Below, piece by piece: positions 50,585-60,952 of a stretch of 64,000 nt of DNA. The position numbers and the translations under genes are program-made. The stretch lies in the NCBI GenBank assembly GCA_036499395.1, contig DASYDW010000116.1:93832-157831 (forward strand). Direction: 5' to 3'. A model generated the notes under the pieces. The model saw only the letters and a list, made by a program, of their open reading frames with translations. It was not told the DNA's origin and did not search any database. Every line of letters begins with the position of its first letter. Position 1 is the first letter of the stretch. This stretch comes from Pirellulales bacterium. GTDB lineage: Bacteria > Planctomycetota > Planctomycetia > Pirellulales > JACPPG01.

Positions 50585-51220
50585 ATGGGCAATGCCCGCG
50601 AAGCGGCTCGCAAAGCATCGTGCCAGTGCCGTCTGAAGCAAATCGGTCTCGCGTTGCACAACTATCTGTCGCAATATGGCGAGTTCCCGCCTGCGTACAC
50701 GGTCGATGCCGATGGTAAGCCCATGCACAGTTGGCGGGCACTTATCTTGCCATACTTCGAGGCTGGGGCAACCCCGAACTACAACTTGGCAGAGCCGTGG
50801 GATAGCCCCGCGAATCTCAAAGTGATCGACCAGCTCCCAGATATATTTCGCTGCCCGAGCGATCACCACACGGCCCCTGGCATGACAAACTATGTCGCTG
50901 TGGTCGGCGATGAGACGCTGTGGCCAAACACGTCGGGCCGTAAGGCGGAGGAAATCTCCGACGGTCTGTCCAATACCATTGCCGTGGTCGAAATTACAGG
51001 CCTCGAAATACCGTGGACGAAACCATTCGATCTGGAGTTTGCGAAGATGTCCTTCCAAATCAACTCCGGGTCAACCACCGACATCGCCAGCCCGCACGTC
51101 AGCGGAGTCAACCTGCTGATGGCCGACGGCTCGGTGCGATACGTTCCTCGGGAGATGGAACCAAGCCGTGTGCGCGCGTTGTTGACGGTCGCCGGGGGCG
51201 AAAATACATTGCCACCGTGA
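50585..51220 (+). CDS. DUF1559-family protein without the prepilin leader
   Basis: This 211-aa protein contains '[20 protein letters not shown]' then '[14 protein letters not shown]', and ends with '[14 protein letters not shown]', the classical DUF1559 pattern. Family members normally start with a type IV prepilin-like signal (G-F-T-L-V-E-L-L...). Here the codons upstream of the ATG read only '[11 protein letters not shown]' back to a stop at 50540, so the cleavable leader is absent. It may be truncated or degraded. Location after the TlpA gene has no clear meaning. Confidence 0.75.
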   Translation: MGNAREAARKASCQCRLKQIGLALHNYLSQYGEFPPAYTVDADGKPMHSWRALILPYFEAGATPNYNLAEPWDSPANLKVIDQLPDIFRCPSDHHTAPGMTNYVAVVGDETLWPNTSGRKAEEISDGLSNTIAVVEITGLEIPWTKPFDLEFAKMSFQINSGSTTDIASPHVSGVNLLMADGSVRYVPREMEPSRVRALLTVAGGENTLPP

Positions 51221-51262
51221 GCAGCAGCAACACGATCCAGAATCGGACGAGGGAACACGCCG

Positions 51263-52984
51263 ATGCCAGCTCGCGCGTTGATCGTTGCCGGTTTGTATGT
51301 GGCGATAGATATCCTCGCTGGCCCGACGTTAACCGCCGCCGAGTCCTCCCCTGCCCCGAATCGTGCCTCAGAATCGGTCGTTCTCCAGTTTCCGGCCGAC
51401 CGGTCGCTCGGGGTGGTCACGATTGTCGACGCAGAGCCAGACCAAGAGCGCATCGTGGCGCGCGGGGACGTACAACTGCCGCGTGGCAAGAAGTTTCGCT
51501 TGGATCTGTCCCGCGCAGCCGCGGACCTCTCTTGCTTGCACGACATGCCGCGGCTGGGTCTAGTGGCGCTCGATTGCCGTAATGACAAACTGCTGCCCGA
51601 GATTCTTCGGATCGAAGGGCTCGAGTCGCTGTCGATCGGCGGCAGTGTCGACGACCAGGCGATGGCCTCGCTCGCGGGCATGACATCCCTCTCGGAACTG
51701 GTTATCACCGCCGAGTCGGTCACCGAAGAAGGGCTATATAAACTGGCGCCGCTCAGATTGAAGCGGCTGCGTTTGGTCAATATGAAGCTCAACGATGACT
51801 GCCTGCTCGCAATCGCCAAGTTCGAAAAGCTCGAATCGCTCAGCCTGATCAACTTCAACGGGTTTGGCAAACAGGAAATCGGCGATACCGGGATCGCCCA
51901 GCTGCGCGATCTGACCAGGCTCGAAACACTTAATCTGCAAGGAACCCGCCTCACCGACACGGGCTTGGCCAGCCTCTCCGGCTTGGAAAATCTCAAAAGC
52001 CTGAACATCTCGGGCACGTTGGTGACCAATGACGGACTGAAGTACCTGGCCGGCATGCGCAATCTCACCACGCTCGAGGTCGATGCGCAGGGGGTTAACG
52101 ATGCGGGACTCGCCCATATCGTCCTGCGCAAACATTTGCAGCGACTAAAGCTGCGCGTCATTACCAGCGACGCTGCCTTCGAGCAAATCAGTAAGCTCGC
52201 CGAGCTGCGCGAGCTTGAAGCAACGATCTACAACACGTCAGACGCCGGTTGGGAAAACCTCGAAAAATTGCCGGCGCTCGATTCACTGCGCATTGCCGGC
52301 CTGGGTGTCAACGACGGGGCCATGACACAGATCGGCCGTCTTCCCGCGATCAAGAAACTGGCCATCAGTTTCGCAACTGTCACGGACGAGGGAATGGCGA
52401 ACGTTGCCAACCTGAGAAACCTAGAGAGATTGTCGATCTACAGCGTGCCGATTACCTGCGATGGCTTACGATCGCTCGCCGCGCTCGAAAAACTTAGATG
52501 GCTATCGCTCGGCGACATTGCGGGAATGGGGCGAGACGGGCTGGCCGTGCTAGCCGATGCCCCCAGTCTCGAGCTTATCAACCTCAGCAACGGTTCCGAT
52601 CCGGTCAAAGAGATTCTGGAAGATCAGCTGGTGCATCTCGCCCGACTGCCAAAACTGCGATTCTTACAACTGTCGAATATCGAGACGACAGACCGCGGAG
52701 CAAACGTGCTGGGCCAGTTCCCTGCCATCAAGGAGTTATGGTTCGATCGCAGTTGCGCACATCTGACCGACGCCGGGCTACAAGACCTGGCACGGCTCGA
52801 GCGTCTAACCCGTCTCGGCGCGGGAGGGACATTTACCCGGCATGGGTTGGACGCATTGGCCCAAGCGAAGAACCTCGAATATCTGATCCTTGCGACGGCT
52901 GGCGTATCGCCACCGGACGCCGACGAATTCCGCAAAGCCACGGCGGGCCGCATTGCGCTGGATCTCGAAAAACCGCCTCGCTGA
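51263..52984 (+). CDS. Secreted leucine-rich repeat protein
   Basis: This 573-aa protein has a signal peptide (about residues 1-26) and then at least sixteen leucine-rich repeats of about 24 residues, as in 'LTRLETLNLQGTRLTDTGLA' and 'LENLKSLNISGTLVTNDGLK'. The repeats resemble the cysteine-free 'ribonuclease-inhibitor/GALA' style common in planctomycetes. It may bind extracellular ligands. No enzyme domain is seen. Confidence 0.85.
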   Translation: MPARALIVAGLYVAIDILAGPTLTAAESSPAPNRASESVVLQFPADRSLGVVTIVDAEPDQERIVARGDVQLPRGKKFRLDLSRAAADLSCLHDMPRLGLVALDCRNDKLLPEILRIEGLESLSIGGSVDDQAMASLAGMTSLSELVITAESVTEEGLYKLAPLRLKRLRLVNMKLNDDCLLAIAKFEKLESLSLINFNGFGKQEIGDTGIAQLRDLTRLETLNLQGTRLTDTGLASLSGLENLKSLNISGTLVTNDGLKYLAGMRNLTTLEVDAQGVNDAGLAHIVLRKHLQRLKLRVITSDAAFEQISKLAELRELEATIYNTSDAGWENLEKLPALDSLRIAGLGVNDGAMTQIGRLPAIKKLAISFATVTDEGMANVANLRNLERLSIYSVPITCDGLRSLAALEKLRWLSLGDIAGMGRDGLAVLADAPSLELINLSNGSDPVKEILEDQLVHLARLPKLRFLQLSNIETTDRGANVLGQFPAIKELWFDRSCAHLTDAGLQDLARLERLTRLGAGGTFTRHGLDALAQAKNLEYLILATAGVSPPDADEFRKATAGRIALDLEKPPR

Positions 52985-53291
52985 ATTGCCCCCCCTCTTC
53001 CGTGCGAGGACTACGAAACTTCGCATTGCATCGCCCGTTCGTTGGTATCGACTCACTCCTCCGCTGGTGAGTTGCGCACGCGAGGCCGGTCCGGTAAATG
53101 TCGGCGAATCCGCAGACGAGCACCGGTAATGCTGTACATTCAGACAGCCGGGCCGCCAGAAATTACTTCCTTGGAAGCAAATGAAAATCTCATACACTCT
53201 TTTCACTTGCATTTCACCCGCCACTACCTGTAAATGGGGGTGCAACGGGCTTAAACTTCTGGGCTTTATCGAGCGGGGCGAGGGGGCGGAG
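52985..53291. other. Intergenic region before the giant protein
   Basis: No gene is supported. The longer frame beginning at 53181 is an extension of the next gene. Confidence 0.4.
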
Positions 53292-56200
53292 ATGGGTGGC
53301 TTTGGATTTCGTGGTGGGTGGCAAAAGAAACATCATCGAGCCGCGACGACACGCCACTCCGGCGTTCGAGCCCGGCGGCTGCGGTACGAGCCGCTGGAAG
53401 ATCGGCACCTGCTCAGCGTCACGCTGAACCCGATCAACGGGCCTGACCTCTCTTCGGCTTACAACGTCCCCTCAGGCAAGGACCTGTACGTGCCGCTCGT
53501 CGGGCACGACACCGGCCAATCGATCACTTATACGGCCAACAGCACCAATCCCAGCGTGCAGGTCAGTGTGCTCACGGGCAACCCCGACCTGGTTTTCAAC
53601 GTCACGGGGACTGATTCAAATGGATTTTCTTTTTCAGGCCAACTGGAATTTCAATTATTCGAGAATCTCGCGCCGCAAACCGTCGCGGCGATCATCGCCG
53701 ATGTCAATAGCGGCGTTTACACGAACTCCTCGTTCTACCGGATGGAGACTTCGAGCTCGTTCCAATTGATTCAAGGTGGCATTAGCGATGAGTCGAGCCC
53801 GCCCAGCGTGGCCCCTGTGCCCAATGAATACAACGCCAATATCGCCTACAACACGCCCGGCCTGTTGGCGATGGCCGCGACCAGTGCGCATGTTGCCAGT
53901 AGCGAATTCTTCTTGACCGGACCGACTCAGCCGCTGTCCTCGGAACCGCAGGCGCTGAATTTCGGCTACACGATCTTCGGCCAGTTGCTCACGGGCCAGG
54001 ATATCTACAGCAGAATATTGAACGTGTCGACCCATTCGAGTGGTGGAGTAAATATCGCCAACACGCCCGTGACAATCACCTCGGCCTCGATCGTGCAGAA
54101 CGACACGCAGAACGGCGTGCTGCAGATCTCGGAGCCGGCAGGCTTCACCGGCAGTGCCGCGATCACCGTCACGGGCACCGGTTCGGACAACACATCCGCG
54201 CAGCAAAGTTTTAATGTCAACGTCATCACGCCGGTCCCACCGGCTCAAGAACCGCAGGTCCTGCTAGGCCCGGTCAGCAATCTGACAACATCCGCCGGCA
54301 AGGCGGTCCAATTTCAGATCACGGCCACGGATACCAATGGTGGTACGCCAACCTTCAGCATCAGCGATCAAAACCCGTTCGGCCAGCCCCCGTATTCCAC
54401 GCCGGCCAATGTCACCGTCACAGTCACACCCGGAACTAACGACACGGCCACCGTCACATTGACGCCGAAAGCCGGATTCACCGGAACGTTACAGTTGGTA
54501 GCGCACGCCGATGACGCATCGAATGGTTTGCGTGATGCGCAAGCATTCACGCTGACGGTTGGTGGTCCGCTCACCGTGCAAACACCGGGCACCACCCAAC
54601 AAGTCGCGGCCGGAAGCGTCCTCAGCGTGACGGGTGTGTCACTAACCGACCCCGCGCTGCCGACCACCAGCAATATCACGGCCACGTTCGCAGCCCTCAA
54701 CGGAACGATCAATCTCTCGACGACGATCGCTGCCGGCATTACCAGCTCGCAAGTCTCGAGCAACGGCACGGGTTTCGTGACGATTACCGCCCCCTTGGCT
54801 GCGATCAATGCCACACTGGCGGCGACCGGCGGCTTGATTTACGCGCCGAATACCGGATTTGGCGGAGCGGATACTCTATCGATCAATGCCAGTGATTCGC
54901 TGGGTAACACCAGCACCGGTAGTGTCCCCTTGTCCGTGGTGGCCAGTCTGCTAATCAGCGCACCCACCACGACACTCGCAACACCTCAAAACACCAGTTT
55001 GGCCGTTAGCGGTATCTCGGTCACGGATCCAGGCCTGCCAGCGGCAGACAACATTACATTCCTCCTCACCACCAGTCATGGAACAGTGACCCTGGCGACG
55101 AATGTCTCCAGCAGCATCGCCGCCGCGCAGGTGATCGGCAATGGCACGGCCCAGGTGATCGTGACCGCGCCGCTGGCGGCGATCAATGCCACGCTCGCTG
55201 CCGCGAATGGCGTCGTTTATACGCCGGCAACTGGGTTCAATGGATCCGACGGGGTAATGCTTGATGCCACGGACCCGCTCGGAAACTCGATTTACACCAG
55301 CGTCGCCATTGCTGTAGGCCTGACGATTACCGCCCCCACGACGACCGAAGTCCCTTCGGCGGCCAGCGCCCGCATAACGGGCGTGGCAATCTCGGATCCG
55401 GCGCTCCCTGGGGCAGACACGCTGACGCTCACCATCGCCGCCCAGCACGGCAACGTCAAACTGGCGATTGTCACAGGGGGAGTTTCCGCATCTGAGATTA
55501 CGAATAACAACACCGCCAGCGTCACCGTGACCGGCACCTTGGCGCAGATCAACACGACGCTGGCCGCCACGAACGGCTTGATCTATCGCTCGGCGAACGA
55601 CTACGACGGCTCAGACACGCTGTCGCTCACGGCGACCGATCAGTTGACGAGCACGGCCACCAACAGCGTTTCTTTGCTCGTCGTTGGGCCGCTCACGGTT
55701 GTCCCGCCGATAGGAGGAATCGTCGGAGCCGGCGCGCCAATTCCCCTAACGGGCATGGTGATCGTCGACCCGGCACTGCCATCAACCGACAACATCTCAC
55801 TCGTGCTGAATGCCGCGAACAGCACGCTCGCCTTGAACACGACGGTTATCGGCGGCCTCACTGACGCTCAGATTACAGGAAACGGAACTAACAGCGTCAC
55901 GGTCACGGCCCCCTTGTCCGCGATCAACGCAACATTGGCGGCCACGAATGGCCTACTCTATATCCCAACATTTGGCTTCGCCGGCACGGACACCTTAACG
56001 TTCACCGCCACTGACACGGCGGGCAATAGCGACATCGAGCAAACCCAGTTCACTGTCCTGGGCCCCCTGTCACTTTCGCTGCCCACCTTCGAACAATTCG
56101 TCACCGCGGGCGGCTCGACAGCAATATCGGGAATCTCGGTTTCGGACCCAGGCCTGTCCAGCCTGGCCCCCGTCACGATGACGCTGCAGGCCAATCACGG

Positions 56201-59186
56201 CGTGCTGAATCTATCGACATTCGTAACTAACGGGCTGATTGCCAGCCAAATCACCGGTAACGGCACTTCGTCGATCACGATCACGGCGCCGATCGCCGCG
56301 ATCAACAGTACGCTCGCGGACGCAAACGGACTGACTTATTCGACGGACTCCGATTTCAGCGGGAATGACGAAATCAACGTGTCAGTCACGGACCCAGCAA
56401 ACAACGCCGCCTACGGAGCTATTCCGATCGGCGCAGCTTCGTCGATCAACGTGCCCGTCTCGTTGGCCGTCCCGATGAACCAAACGACGGCCGTGAACGG
56501 CATCTCGATTCAAGACCCCTCACTTTCGTCCTTTAATGACCTGACGGTCACGTTCTACGTTCAGGATGGATACCTCACGCTGTCGACCACGGTTCCGAAC
56601 GGCATCGCCTGGTATCAGGTGTATGGCAGCGGTTCGTCGTACGTCTCGGTCACGGCCAGCCTGGCCCAGATCAATGCCACGCTCGCGGCCGACGGAGGGC
56701 TGACATACACACCGTACAATGGCTTTACCGGAAATGATTTCTTGTCGGTCACGGCGAATGATTTCCAAGGGACTTACCTCAACGCCACCACGACGTTGAA
56801 CGTTATCGCTCCCCTCTCGATAACAACCCCCAGCAGCCCGCCCATCGTAGCTGCCCACGGACAGATCACGATTACCGGCGCTTCGCTCAGTAATCCGGCT
56901 GCGCCGTCGACGGCAAATGTCGTCACCACCTTCTCGGTCGAACATGGAACGTTGCTGCTGTCGACCAACGTCCCCGGTGGCCTAACCGCGGCGCAAATCC
57001 TGGGCAATGGCACAAACCTGGTGACGATTCTCGCCCCTGTCTCGGCGATCAATGCCACGCTGGCCGACACTCATGGCCTGACTTATCGCGTCGATAGCGG
57101 CTATCTCGGCACCGACAATCTGTCGATCACGGCCGAGGATACTCTGCAGCATACCGCCAGCGCCAATGTCGCGATCAGCGTTGTCGGTCCGCTATCAATC
57201 ACCGTGAACTCGACAACACAGTTAGTCGAGGCGAACAGCCTGGCGAACTTCTACGCCTCACTCAATGATCCAGGATTGCCTTCCGACAGCCTGGTCACGG
57301 TCTCACTCACCGCTGCGCATGGCGCGATCGACATTGTCGCGCTTCCCTTCTCGTATGGCGGTCTGACCACGAACCAAGTCACGGGCAATGGCACCAGTTC
57401 TGTGGTCATCGTCGCGACCTTGGCGGAGATCAATTACAGCTTGCAGTATTACAGTTCGTCCTATCTGCCAGAGGCTGGATACAACGGGCCGGATGCCGTC
57501 ACGATCACAGCCACCGACCAGGCCGGCAATACCAACACGGCTAGCGTCGGCCTAACCGTCATTGGTCCGCTGACCATTCAAGTGCCCCCGAGTTCCCCAC
57601 CATTGAACGCCACGGGCCCTCTCTCGATTTCCGGCGTTTCCCTGACGGACCAATGTTTGCCTGCCACGAGTCTCATCAGCTTGAACGTCTATGCAGGTTC
57701 GGGAGGCGTATACCTGGCGACGAACGTTCCCGGCGGATTAACCAGCGCCGAAATCTGGGGCAACGGCAGTCCGTATGTAACCGTAACGGCGACGCTGGCC
57801 GAGATCAACACGACACTGGCCGCCACGCACAGCGTGTCGTATGTGCCCTTCCAAGGCTACAACGGGCTTGACAACGTCACGTTCAGCGCCTGGGATGGCC
57901 TTGTCGGTAGCGGCTTTCAAACGATCGCCATTCAGGTTTTGCCTCCGCCCGAGGTAACGGGCGTACTGGTCGATAGCACCAGTTGGTCGCAGTCCTATTT
58001 GCAGCAACTCGCCTCGAACGGGCAAAGCTCTGGCGGCTATAGCATTCCGACGGGCGCGGCCCAAACCCGCGATCTACCCTGGAGCAACTTGAACCAGATT
58101 CAAATTGTGTTTAATCGCGATGTGAACGTTCAGCAAAACAGTCTGCTGCTGACCGACAAGCTTGGCGTGCAGTATCTGATCCGCGGATTCACGTACAATC
58201 CTTCGACCTACACGGCGGTCTGGACGTTGGGCGGATCGATCGGCGCTGATAACATGCAAATTCATCTCAGCTCGACAGGCCCTTACGCCGTGACAGACCG
58301 CTCTGGCAATTCGCTCGACGGCGATTGGCGCGACGGCCTGCAGTTCTTCCCGTCGGGTGACGGACTGGCCGGCGGGAACTTCGATTTCTCGTTCAACGTC
58401 CTGCCAGGCGACATCAACCAAGACGGTATCGTCAATGCCCAGGATACTGCCCTGGCCTCGTCCAGTTGGTTGAAGGCCAACTGGCGCGCCGATTTCAATG
58501 GCGACGGTATCGTCAACGTGCTGGAAATGGCCATGATCTCCTCGGCCTGGCTCTCATCGCTTCCGGCAAACGGCGCCCCAGCCAACGCTACGGTCGCGAC
58601 GAGCGCCCTGTCCGTGGCCGCGACACCGCCAGCTTCCGTCACGCCCTCGCAAGCGCCCGTCGTACCGGCCGGGACGGTCTCGCCGACCACGGCCACCGCC
58701 AGCGGGCTCACGGCTCCCGCGGTCCTGGGGCCAAGCCCTACCGACGAAACCGTTGTGGATCCGGCAAGCGCAAGCGAAAAAGTCACGTCCGCTGTCGACG
58801 CATCGACTGGCATCAGCGCCGGCCCCGTGGAAGTGGCCAGCACAAGCGTGGTCGATTCCGCGAGTTCCACCGTGGGCGGCGTCACAACGGCCACCAACAC
58901 GTCGCTGCCTGCAACGTCGGTGTCCGTTGATCGGCCGACTTCATCCCCGACCAAACTCGCCATCAATGTCGCGGCGCCGATCGTCGATCACATCATGGCC
59001 GCTTCACCCGACACAGGTGCTCTCTCCTCGTCGCTGTTATCGGTTGCCGCTCGTATTGAGCGTTCGCTGTCTGGTTCGACGAACTCGAACGAAGGATCGA
59101 ACGACAGTCTCGGAACCAACGACTTCGAGAGTTCCGCGATTGAAAGCGAGTTGGCCACGCTGCTGGCCAAGAACGCCGCCAAATAG
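53292..59186 (+). CDS. Giant secreted protein: cyclophilin, nine repeats, dockerin
   Basis: This 1964-aa protein starts at ATG 53292, after a GGAG-rich sequence. Near residue 30 is 'RRLRYEPLEDRHLLSVTL', a planctomycete export-associated motif. Residues about 100-270 form a cyclophilin-type peptidyl-prolyl isomerase-like domain ('FENLAPQTVAAIIADVNSG', 'PGLLAMAATS', 'SSEFFLTG'). Nine repeats of about 115 residues follow, each opening like 'VAAGSVLSVTGVSLTDPALP' and closing with 'GFGGADTLSINASDSLGN'. A calcium-type dockerin ('DINQDGIVNAQDTAL', 'DFNGDGIVNVLEMAM') and a Ser/Thr/Ala-rich tail end the protein. It is likely an adhesive surface protein. Confidence 0.9.
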   Translation: MGGFGFRGGWQKKHHRAATTRHSGVRARRLRYEPLEDRHLLSVTLNPINGPDLSSAYNVPSGKDLYVPLVGHDTGQSITYTANSTNPSVQVSVLTGNPDLVFNVTGTDSNGFSFSGQLEFQLFENLAPQTVAAIIADVNSGVYTNSSFYRMETSSSFQLIQGGISDESSPPSVAPVPNEYNANIAYNTPGLLAMAATSAHVASSEFFLTGPTQPLSSEPQALNFGYTIFGQLLTGQDIYSRILNVSTHSSGGVNIANTPVTITSASIVQNDTQNGVLQISEPAGFTGSAAITVTGTGSDNTSAQQSFNVNVITPVPPAQEPQVLLGPVSNLTTSAGKAVQFQITATDTNGGTPTFSISDQNPFGQPPYSTPANVTVTVTPGTNDTATVTLTPKAGFTGTLQLVAHADDASNGLRDAQAFTLTVGGPLTVQTPGTTQQVAAGSVLSVTGVSLTDPALPTTSNITATFAALNGTINLSTTIAAGITSSQVSSNGTGFVTITAPLAAINATLAATGGLIYAPNTGFGGADTLSINASDSLGNTSTGSVPLSVVASLLISAPTTTLATPQNTSLAVSGISVTDPGLPAADNITFLLTTSHGTVTLATNVSSSIAAAQVIGNGTAQVIVTAPLAAINATLAAANGVVYTPATGFNGSDGVMLDATDPLGNSIYTSVAIAVGLTITAPTTTEVPSAASARITGVAISDPALPGADTLTLTIAAQHGNVKLAIVTGGVSASEITNNNTASVTVTGTLAQINTTLAATNGLIYRSANDYDGSDTLSLTATDQLTSTATNSVSLLVVGPLTVVPPIGGIVGAGAPIPLTGMVIVDPALPSTDNISLVLNAANSTLALNTTVIGGLTDAQITGNGTNSVTVTAPLSAINATLAATNGLLYIPTFGFAGTDTLTFTATDTAGNSDIEQTQFTVLGPLSLSLPTFEQFVTAGGSTAISGISVSDPGLSSLAPVTMTLQANHGVLNLSTFVTNGLIASQITGNGTSSITITAPIAAINSTLADANGLTYSTDSDFSGNDEINVSVTDPANNAAYGAIPIGAASSINVPVSLAVPMNQTTAVNGISIQDPSLSSFNDLTVTFYVQDGYLTLSTTVPNGIAWYQVYGSGSSYVSVTASLAQINATLAADGGLTYTPYNGFTGNDFLSVTANDFQGTYLNATTTLNVIAPLSITTPSSPPIVAAHGQITITGASLSNPAAPSTANVVTTFSVEHGTLLLSTNVPGGLTAAQILGNGTNLVTILAPVSAINATLADTHGLTYRVDSGYLGTDNLSITAEDTLQHTASANVAISVVGPLSITVNSTTQLVEANSLANFYASLNDPGLPSDSLVTVSLTAAHGAIDIVALPFSYGGLTTNQVTGNGTSSVVIVATLAEINYSLQYYSSSYLPEAGYNGPDAVTITATDQAGNTNTASVGLTVIGPLTIQVPPSSPPLNATGPLSISGVSLTDQCLPATSLISLNVYAGSGGVYLATNVPGGLTSAEIWGNGSPYVTVTATLAEINTTLAATHSVSYVPFQGYNGLDNVTFSAWDGLVGSGFQTIAIQVLPPPEVTGVLVDSTSWSQSYLQQLASNGQSSGGYSIPTGAAQTRDLPWSNLNQIQIVFNRDVNVQQNSLLLTDKLGVQYLIRGFTYNPSTYTAVWTLGGSIGADNMQIHLSSTGPYAVTDRSGNSLDGDWRDGLQFFPSGDGLAGGNFDFSFNVLPGDINQDGIVNAQDTALASSSWLKANWRADFNGDGIVNVLEMAMISSAWLSSLPANGAPANATVATSALSVAATPPASVTPSQAPVVPAGTVSPTTATASGLTAPAVLGPSPTDETVVDPASASEKVTSAVDASTGISAGPVEVASTSVVDSASSTVGGVTTATNTSLPATSVSVDRPTSSPTKLAINVAAPIVDHIMAASPDTGALSSSLLSVAARIERSLSGSTNSNEGSNDSLGTNDFESSAIESELATLLAKNAAK

Positions 59187-59547
59187 AGGTCGTCGGGCCA
59201 TCGTCTGCGAATGGCACCTCGCAACATAAGTAAGACCGTCGGCGATTCGCAATCGGTCAGCGGTGGGTCAGCAGTGCCGAGAGTGCGAAGATTGACGGCA
59301 CCAACTAGGGCACCTTTTGAGCTTCGCCAAGCAGGCGTTACGGCGCAGATTTGCCACGCTACTGATCACAAAGGGCCGCGCGGCCAACTTGCCGGCGCGG
59401 GGCGAACGGAAATCCCGCTCGCACATTCAAGACGCGTCGCTGCTGAAGACGCATCCATTGACAGAGCGCGCCGATGTCGATTGCACACGGCGCGCACGCA
59501 GCAGCCAATACGGCCCGCAACTCGATGGTCCAAGATGGCCAGTCGGA
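59187..59547. other. Intergenic region, no feature recognised
   Basis: The 361 bp between the giant protein gene and the convergent rpsR gene show no credible gene or structure. Confidence 0.45.
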
Positions 59548-59808
59548 TTACTCGGCGACGTACGGCAGCAGGGCCATGAAGCGAGCCCGCTTGATCGCCG
59601 CGGTCACGGCGTGCTGGCTGGCGGCGGTGCAGCCGCTCTTGCGGCGGCCGATGATCTTGCCCTGCCGGCTGGTGAGTTTCGACAACAGCTCCAGATCCTT
59701 GTAATCGACGTACATCGGGCGAGGCCGCTTACCGTCGACAAAGATCGGATCTTTCTTCTTCGCGCGGCTGCTGAACTTCGATCGCTTCTTGGGGACGAAC
59801 TTTCCCAT
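59548..59808 (-). CDS. rpsR: Ribosomal protein bS18
   Basis: The 86-aa protein begins [20 protein letters not shown] at ATG 59808 and contains '[20 protein letters not shown]' followed by '[20 protein letters not shown]', the RNA-binding core of bS18. The frame stays open upstream, but 59808 fits the family. It is alone here, without the usual rpsF and rplI neighbours. Confidence 0.95.
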   Translation of the reverse strand: MGKFVPKKRSKFSSRAKKKDPIFVDGKRPRPMYVDYKDLELLSKLTSRQGKIIGRRKSGCTAASQHAVTAAIKRARFMALLPYVAE

Positions 59809-60046
59809 GCTCCCAATCCAACTGCAAGTGTTTCGTTGATCGCGACTTCGCGTGCCGTAAACGCCCGGGCTGAACATCCCCGGGGCCATCCCCAGTCCGC
59901 CCGCCCACGTTCGGCAGAATCGCACATCCTACCCACTTTCCCCCCCGCCGTCAAAAGGGCTTTTTCACGGATAGTGGTACATTCTGACGCAAAGATTTCT
60001 CGGGATCGGTGAGCCGCAGTCGATGGCCGGGCTGTAGAATTGGGGC

Positions 60047-60238
60047 ATGCCAAATACCTCCGACAGATGCCCCAACTGTGGGAAAAACGGCGTGTTCAGT
60101 GCCGGTTCGATGATGACTGACAAGGAAAGCGGCAACCTGACGACGGAATATACGTGTCAGAACAAGAAGTGCGCCAACTTCCGTCGAAGCTGGATCAGGA
60201 CCGAACGAAGGCATTCGCCGGAGTCACCACACCCATGA
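60047..60238 (+). CDS. Small zinc-ribbon-like protein
   Basis: The 63-aa protein has two Cys pairs, 'CPNCGKNGVF' and 'CQNKKCANFRR', forming a probable zinc ribbon. A TAGAAT box lies nine bases before its ATG (gtagaattggggcatg), which suggests a leaderless or very short-leader mRNA. Its stop overlaps a downstream ATG. Confidence 0.65.
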   Translation: MPNTSDRCPNCGKNGVFSAGSMMTDKESGNLTTEYTCQNKKCANFRRSWIRTERRHSPESPHP

Positions 60239-60331
60239 CCCGCGACCACCAGCACAACCCGGACCCGAACGTGAATGCCCACCGGATCGTCCAGAAATGG
60301 AGCGTCGCGGGGCGTTTGGTAGAATTCGGGC

Positions 60332-60472
60332 ATGGGAACCATCATAGGAATTTCGGTAATCGTTGCCCTGTTCGGGGCGACGTATCGGCTGCTACGTGAT
60401 TCGCAGCGACGCTTCTATCCTAAGCACGATGCGTGGCAATCACCCCCTGAGCATCATGGCAATGGTGGGTGA
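60332..60472 (+). CDS. Very small membrane protein
   Basis: The 46-aa protein (MGTIIGISVIVALFGATYRL...) has one N-terminal membrane helix and a polar tail rich in His and Pro. The same TAGAAT box and spacing that precede the 60047 gene lie before this one (gtagaattcgggcatg). It overlaps another frame from 60235 that begins like the next gene and may be a decayed copy. Confidence 0.5.
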   Translation: MGTIIGISVIVALFGATYRLLRDSQRRFYPKHDAWQSPPEHHGNGG

Positions 60473-60478
60473 AGTCCT

Positions 60479-60805
60479 ATGACCCGCGACCACCAGTCCA
60501 ACCCGGCCCCCACGTCACGGCAGCCCGGATCGTGGCTTCTGCCACTGGTCATCGGACTGGTATGCCTCGTTGGGCTTGCGCTGGTCGTACGGTCGTTTCC
60601 GCACTATGCGCCGAAAACCAGCCATCCGCCCGATTCGCTGGGCCTGTATCGATGGGCGGCAGCCACCGCGTTCTTTTTTGGCATTGGCGCCTCCGTCGGC
60701 GCATCGTTGGGCGCTCTCTTCAAGGCTTCGCAATTAGAATGTGCGATTTTTGGGATCTTTGCGCCTCCCATCATTCTATTGTTTTGGGGCCTATTTGTTT
60801 CATGA
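60479..60805 (+). CDS. Small membrane protein with three helices
   Basis: The 108-aa protein begins MTRDHQSNPAPTSRQ and has three hydrophobic segments: 'LLPLVIGLVCLVGLALVV', 'AAATAFFFGIGASVGASLGA' and 'IFGIFAPPIILLFWGLFV'. No family is recognised. It overlaps the next start by 4 bp (ATGA). Confidence 0.6.
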   Translation: MTRDHQSNPAPTSRQPGSWLLPLVIGLVCLVGLALVVRSFPHYAPKTSHPPDSLGLYRWAAATAFFFGIGASVGASLGALFKASQLECAIFGIFAPPIILLFWGLFVS

Positions 60806-60933
60806 CCAGCGACCCCGAGATTGAATCCCGGCACAAGAACACTCCAGTCCAAAAGAAGCCGGCCGGTTTATGGCGCAGGCTGACCAGAAGCAAGATCGTC
60901 CTCGTTCTGCTGACGATTTTGGAGCTCTTCTAG
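60802..60933 (+). CDS. Very small membrane protein
   Basis: The 43-aa protein overlaps the stop of the preceding gene (ATGA) and has a polar Lys-rich start and a C-terminal membrane helix ('IVLVLLTILELF'). Translational coupling supports its reality; function is unknown. Confidence 0.45.
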   Translation: MTSDPEIESRHKNTPVQKKPAGLWRRLTRSKIVLVLLTILELF

Positions 60934-60952
60934 GACGGCGGCCGAAAGCCCC

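Noticed and set aside
53292..59186. Numerous long frames on the opposite strand of the giant repeat gene
   Set aside because: They arise from the repeated, GC-rich, Ala/Thr/Val-coding sequence and have no independent start signals or domains.
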